Source: JBCCMB01 sp039026555
GTDB lineage: Bacteria > Pseudomonadota > Alphaproteobacteria > Caulobacterales > Hyphomonadaceae
Length of the DNA stretch: 36,380 nucleotides
Assembly: GCA_039026555.1 (NCBI GenBank)
Contig: JBCCMB010000013.1
Location: 1 to 36,380 of the forward strand
Direction: 5' to 3'
Shown here: positions 34,474 through 36,380 of the stretch, in pieces
Position numbering within the stretch: the first letter of the stretch is position 1
Layout of the letters: each line of letters begins with the position of its first letter
Notes under the pieces: model-generated
What the model saw: the letters and a program-made list of their open reading frames with translations, nothing else
Databases searched by the model: none
Told to the model about the DNA's origin: nothing
Position numbers and translations under genes: made by a program

Positions 34474-34836
34474 TCATTGCGCCTTGTCCTGGTCGAACGG
34501 CGGAAGCGCTGCTTGCTGTTTCTTGGGCAGCTTGCCCCGGACTATGGCGTAGGCCATCGCCAGGCGCTGGCGAATTTCATCCTCCGGCAGCGCATCTTGG
34601 TCGATCGCCACCCATTTGGCGCGCTGTAGATAGGGCGCGGGTTCGGTCAGGCCCGCATCGATCAAAAGCCGGAATGCGTCGTCCGAGCATTTGAACCGAA
34701 AGCGATCGCTCCGTCCGCCCTGCGCCGCGAACATTTTTTCGGAAACCCGATAGATCGGCATGCCCTCGCCAAAGGGAAAGGCTTTGTCTGTGCCTGGCAG
34801 CGCCAAACACGCCGCCTCGAACGCTTCGGGCGTCAC
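34474..34836 (-). CDS. MmcQ/YjbR family protein
   Basis: The 120-residue protein of the MmcQ/YjbR fold, a small double-wing or CyaY-like fold of unknown precise role. MTPEAFEAACLALPGTDKAF and RFKCSDDAFRLLIDAGL are characteristic, as is YLQRAKWVAIDQDALPEDEI. The start is GTG at 34836, with GGAGGG 7 bases upstream and only 3 bases between it and the kinase gene stop, so it is co-translated with that gene. The pairing with the kinase is of unknown meaning. Confidence 0.88.
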   Translation of the reverse strand: MTPEAFEAACLALPGTDKAFPFGEGMPIYRVSEKMFAAQGGRSDRFRFKCSDDAFRLLIDAGLTEPAPYLQRAKWVAIDQDALPEDEIRQRLAMAYAIVRGKLPKKQQAALPPFDQDKAQ

Positions 34837-34839
34837 CGG

Positions 34840-35925
34840 CTAGCCCTCCATGCCCGCACGGCGCGCGCAATTGGCGGCGAATCGGGCGAGGGGCGCGACA
34901 CGCGCTTCCATTTGGGCTGCTGCGGTATTGGACGCCGTCCCATCACGCACACGGCCGACAATGCCTTGGCAAATCGCCGCCAACCGGAAGCCATTATAGG
35001 CGAAGTAGAAGTCCAATTCCGGCAGACCGTCGCGGCCGGTATGTTTGCAATAAAGCTGGATGTAGTCTTCCTTGGTCGGGATACCGTGCGCGTTCAGATC
35101 GTCAATGTCGACCAGCGCGCCGCGTCCATCGGTCGACGGCATGATCCAATTCATCAGGTGGTAGGAAAAATCCGCGAGCGGATCGCCCAGCGTGCATAAT
35201 TCCCAATCCAACACGGCGATGACGCGTGGCTCTGTGGGATGCAGGATCATATTGTCCAAGCGATAATCGCCATGCACGATCGTCACCTGCTCGTCGGCGG
35301 GGATGTTGTTGGGGATCCAATCGATGAGCTTGTTCATGTCGTCGATTTTCGACGTTTCGGACGCGACGTATTGCTTGGTCCAGCGATGCGTTTGGCGGGC
35401 TATGTAATCGCCTTCCTTGCCGAAGCCTTCCAAACCCGCTGCGCGCCAATCGACATTGTGCAAATCGGCGAAGGTTTTGACTTTCGCCTCATAGATGGCG
35501 CGTCGTTCGGAAGGCTCCATATCGGGCAAAGTTCCGTCCCAGATGATGCGGCCCTCCACCATGTCCATCACGTAAAACATGGTGCCGGCGACAGTTTCGT
35601 CCTCGCAAAGCGCATAGGGGCGGGCGACGGGAAAACCGAGCGGGTAAAGCGCTGATATGACCCTATATTCCCTGTCTACAGCGTGCGCTGACGGCAAAAG
35701 TTTGCCCGGCGGTTTGCGCCGCATCACGTATTTGTTTTGCGGCGTCACAAGCTGATAGGTCGGGTTGGACTGTCCGCCCTTAAATTGGCGCACCTCCAGC
35801 GGGCCTTCATAGCCTTCGACATTTTCCGCCATCCAAGCGGCGAGCCGGGCCTCGTCGAATTTGTGCGCGTCGGCGACGGCTTTCGTGCCTGAAAACTGTT
35901 CTTGAGCGTCGGCGCCGTGCACCAT
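34840..35925 (-). CDS. APH-like phosphotransferase, ACAD10/LvaA-type kinase
   Basis: The 361-residue protein of the aminoglycoside phosphotransferase fold has a nucleotide-binding region (FKGGQSNPTYQLVTPQNKYV with MRRKPPGKLLPSAHAVDREY), the catalytic IVHGDYRLDNMILHP (Brenner motif) and the metal-binding VLDWELCTLGDPLADFSYHL. This subtype is fused to an acyl-CoA dehydrogenase in ACAD10/ACAD11 and exists alone as LvaA in Pseudomonas levulinate catabolism, where the hydroxyl of a 4-hydroxyacyl-CoA is phosphorylated. GGGAGAAGTAGG precedes the ATG at 35925. It overlaps functionally, not physically, with the dehydrogenase at 26465. Substrate here is inferred, not shown. Confidence 0.9.
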   Translation of the reverse strand: MVHGADAQEQFSGTKAVADAHKFDEARLAAWMAENVEGYEGPLEVRQFKGGQSNPTYQLVTPQNKYVMRRKPPGKLLPSAHAVDREYRVISALYPLGFPVARPYALCEDETVAGTMFYVMDMVEGRIIWDGTLPDMEPSERRAIYEAKVKTFADLHNVDWRAAGLEGFGKEGDYIARQTHRWTKQYVASETSKIDDMNKLIDWIPNNIPADEQVTIVHGDYRLDNMILHPTEPRVIAVLDWELCTLGDPLADFSYHLMNWIMPSTDGRGALVDIDDLNAHGIPTKEDYIQLYCKHTGRDGLPELDFYFAYNGFRLAAICQGIVGRVRDGTASNTAAAQMEARVAPLARFAANCARRAGMEG

Positions 35926-36141
35926 CCTACTTCTCCCGAAACACGTTTTTTATCTTTGGCTTTGTATCGGTTTGACCGCGCTGACGTCCAGCGTGAACGC
36001 CAGGGAAGCCTCGGCGGGTGCGCGTCGTCGATGCTGCAAAAGAAGGGGTCACAGCCCTGTGATTGGGCGTGATTCGTGAAATGGCTTGGACCGCCTATCT
36101 ATCTTTCAAGGTCGCGGTCCCCCCCGACGCGGCCGGAAAGT

Positions 36142-36198
36142 CCTTCTCGGATGCGGTTGTTTCCCCCCCCCCTCGACCCCGTAGCCGCTCCGAGAAGG
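36142..36198. repeat. Long imperfect hairpin with a C-rich loop
   Basis: Arms 36142-36156 and 36185-36198 pair over 14 bp, with a bulged T at 36152. The 28-base loop contains a run of ten C (36163-36172) and a CCCC. Another seven-C run is at 36119-36125. It starts 17 bases beyond the stop of the right-edge gene, so it could be its transcript end, although no T-run follows on the minus strand. Confidence 0.55.
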
Positions 36199-36214
36199 CG
36201 ATTTTCCGCGTCAG

Positions 36215-36380
36215 CTAGCGCGCCGCATCCTTATTGGACGGAAAATACGCATCGCGTCTTTGGCTAATCGCTTCCTTGATCGAGGGCGCTTCGGCTAAGG
36301 CCATGGCCAGATCATAGCGATTAAGCGCAGCTGGCGCATCGCCTTCGCGGCGCGCGATTTCCGCCAATCCATAAGGTGCG
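36215..36380 (-). CDS. TPR-like protein, C-terminal fragment entering from the right edge
   Basis: Reading the minus strand from the window edge gives an open frame of 54 codons ending in TAG at 36217-36215. The sequence YGLAEIARREGDAPAALNRY, then DLAMALAEAPSIKEAI and QRRDAYFPSN, has the Gly/Ala/Tyr spacing of a tetratricopeptide-like repeat. It is read through the edge, so the start and full length are unknown and the function cannot be assigned. It runs in the same direction as the APH-like kinase, which begins about 290 bases further on. Confidence 0.75.
   Translation of the reverse strand, partial: APYGLAEIARREGDAPAALNRYDLAMALAEAPSIKEAISQRRDAYFPSNKDAAR

Noticed and set aside
36076..36267. 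63-codon plus-strand open frame
   Set aside because: Crosses the C-run hairpin and the minus-strand TPR-like gene; Pro/Arg/Ser-rich without conserved features.
1..36380. CRISPR arrays, insertion sequences, integrase or phage genes
   Set aside because: No regularly spaced repeats, transposase, integrase, toxin-antitoxin or phage genes were seen.

Overview
The window reads as chromosomal DNA of an alphaproteobacterium, moderately GC-rich. The best hints are the zwf-pgl-edd-glk cluster with a divergent LacI regulator, an order known from Caulobacter and relatives, and a gene of a small membrane family common in Hyphomonadaceae-like bacteria. The genus cannot be fixed from sequence alone. Coding density is high. 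No rRNA, tRNA, CRISPR array, insertion sequence or prophage was recognised.

Layout. 1-2063: 3'-part of a TonB-dependent siderophore-type receptor, cut by the window edge. 2168-7180 (minus): a tight Entner-Doudoroff operon zwf-pgl-edd-glk with 4-bp overlaps at zwf/pgl and edd/glk. It faces a divergent LacI-type regulator (7402-8454) across a 221-bp region with two perfect palindromes. eda (KDPG aldolase) is not in the window. 8471-11924 (minus): an unfamiliar gene pair, a four-helix coiled-coil membrane protein followed by a membrane-anchored vWA-like protein, and then a D-2-hydroxyacid dehydrogenase.

12219-18903 holds the most system-like locus. A very large transglutaminase/DUF2126 protein (minus) diverges from a circularly permuted ATP-grasp gene, an alpha-E (DUF403) gene and an Anbu-type proteasome homologue (plus). 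These families form a known, poorly understood association predicted to make and cleave peptide tags. Two details stand out. The ATP-grasp gene has an in-frame TAA in the middle. The Anbu gene has a well-placed Shine-Dalgarno sequence and a TTG codon directly before its catalytic threonine, which argues for a start later than the longest open frame.

18939-29847 is mostly housekeeping and metabolism: a DUF6090-like membrane protein, mutL, a lipobox-bearing methyltransferase-like protein, rnhB, a quinone oxidoreductase, rsmD, tadA, a TauE/SafE permease, an acyl-CoA dehydrogenase with a small membrane protein and a GST, and an RsuA/RluB pseudouridine synthase. 29896-30617 is a decayed cytochrome P450 gene (internal deletion, frameshift, nonsense codon). 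30655-35925 carries a DUF2855 protein, a soluble PilJ/MCP-like protein, an SDR, an AhpD-like protein, a MmcQ/YjbR protein and an APH-like kinase. The kinase and the acyl-CoA dehydrogenase recall the fused halves of ACAD10/ACAD11 and the separate LvaA/LvaC proteins of 4-hydroxyacid catabolism. A TPR-like gene enters from the right edge on the minus strand.
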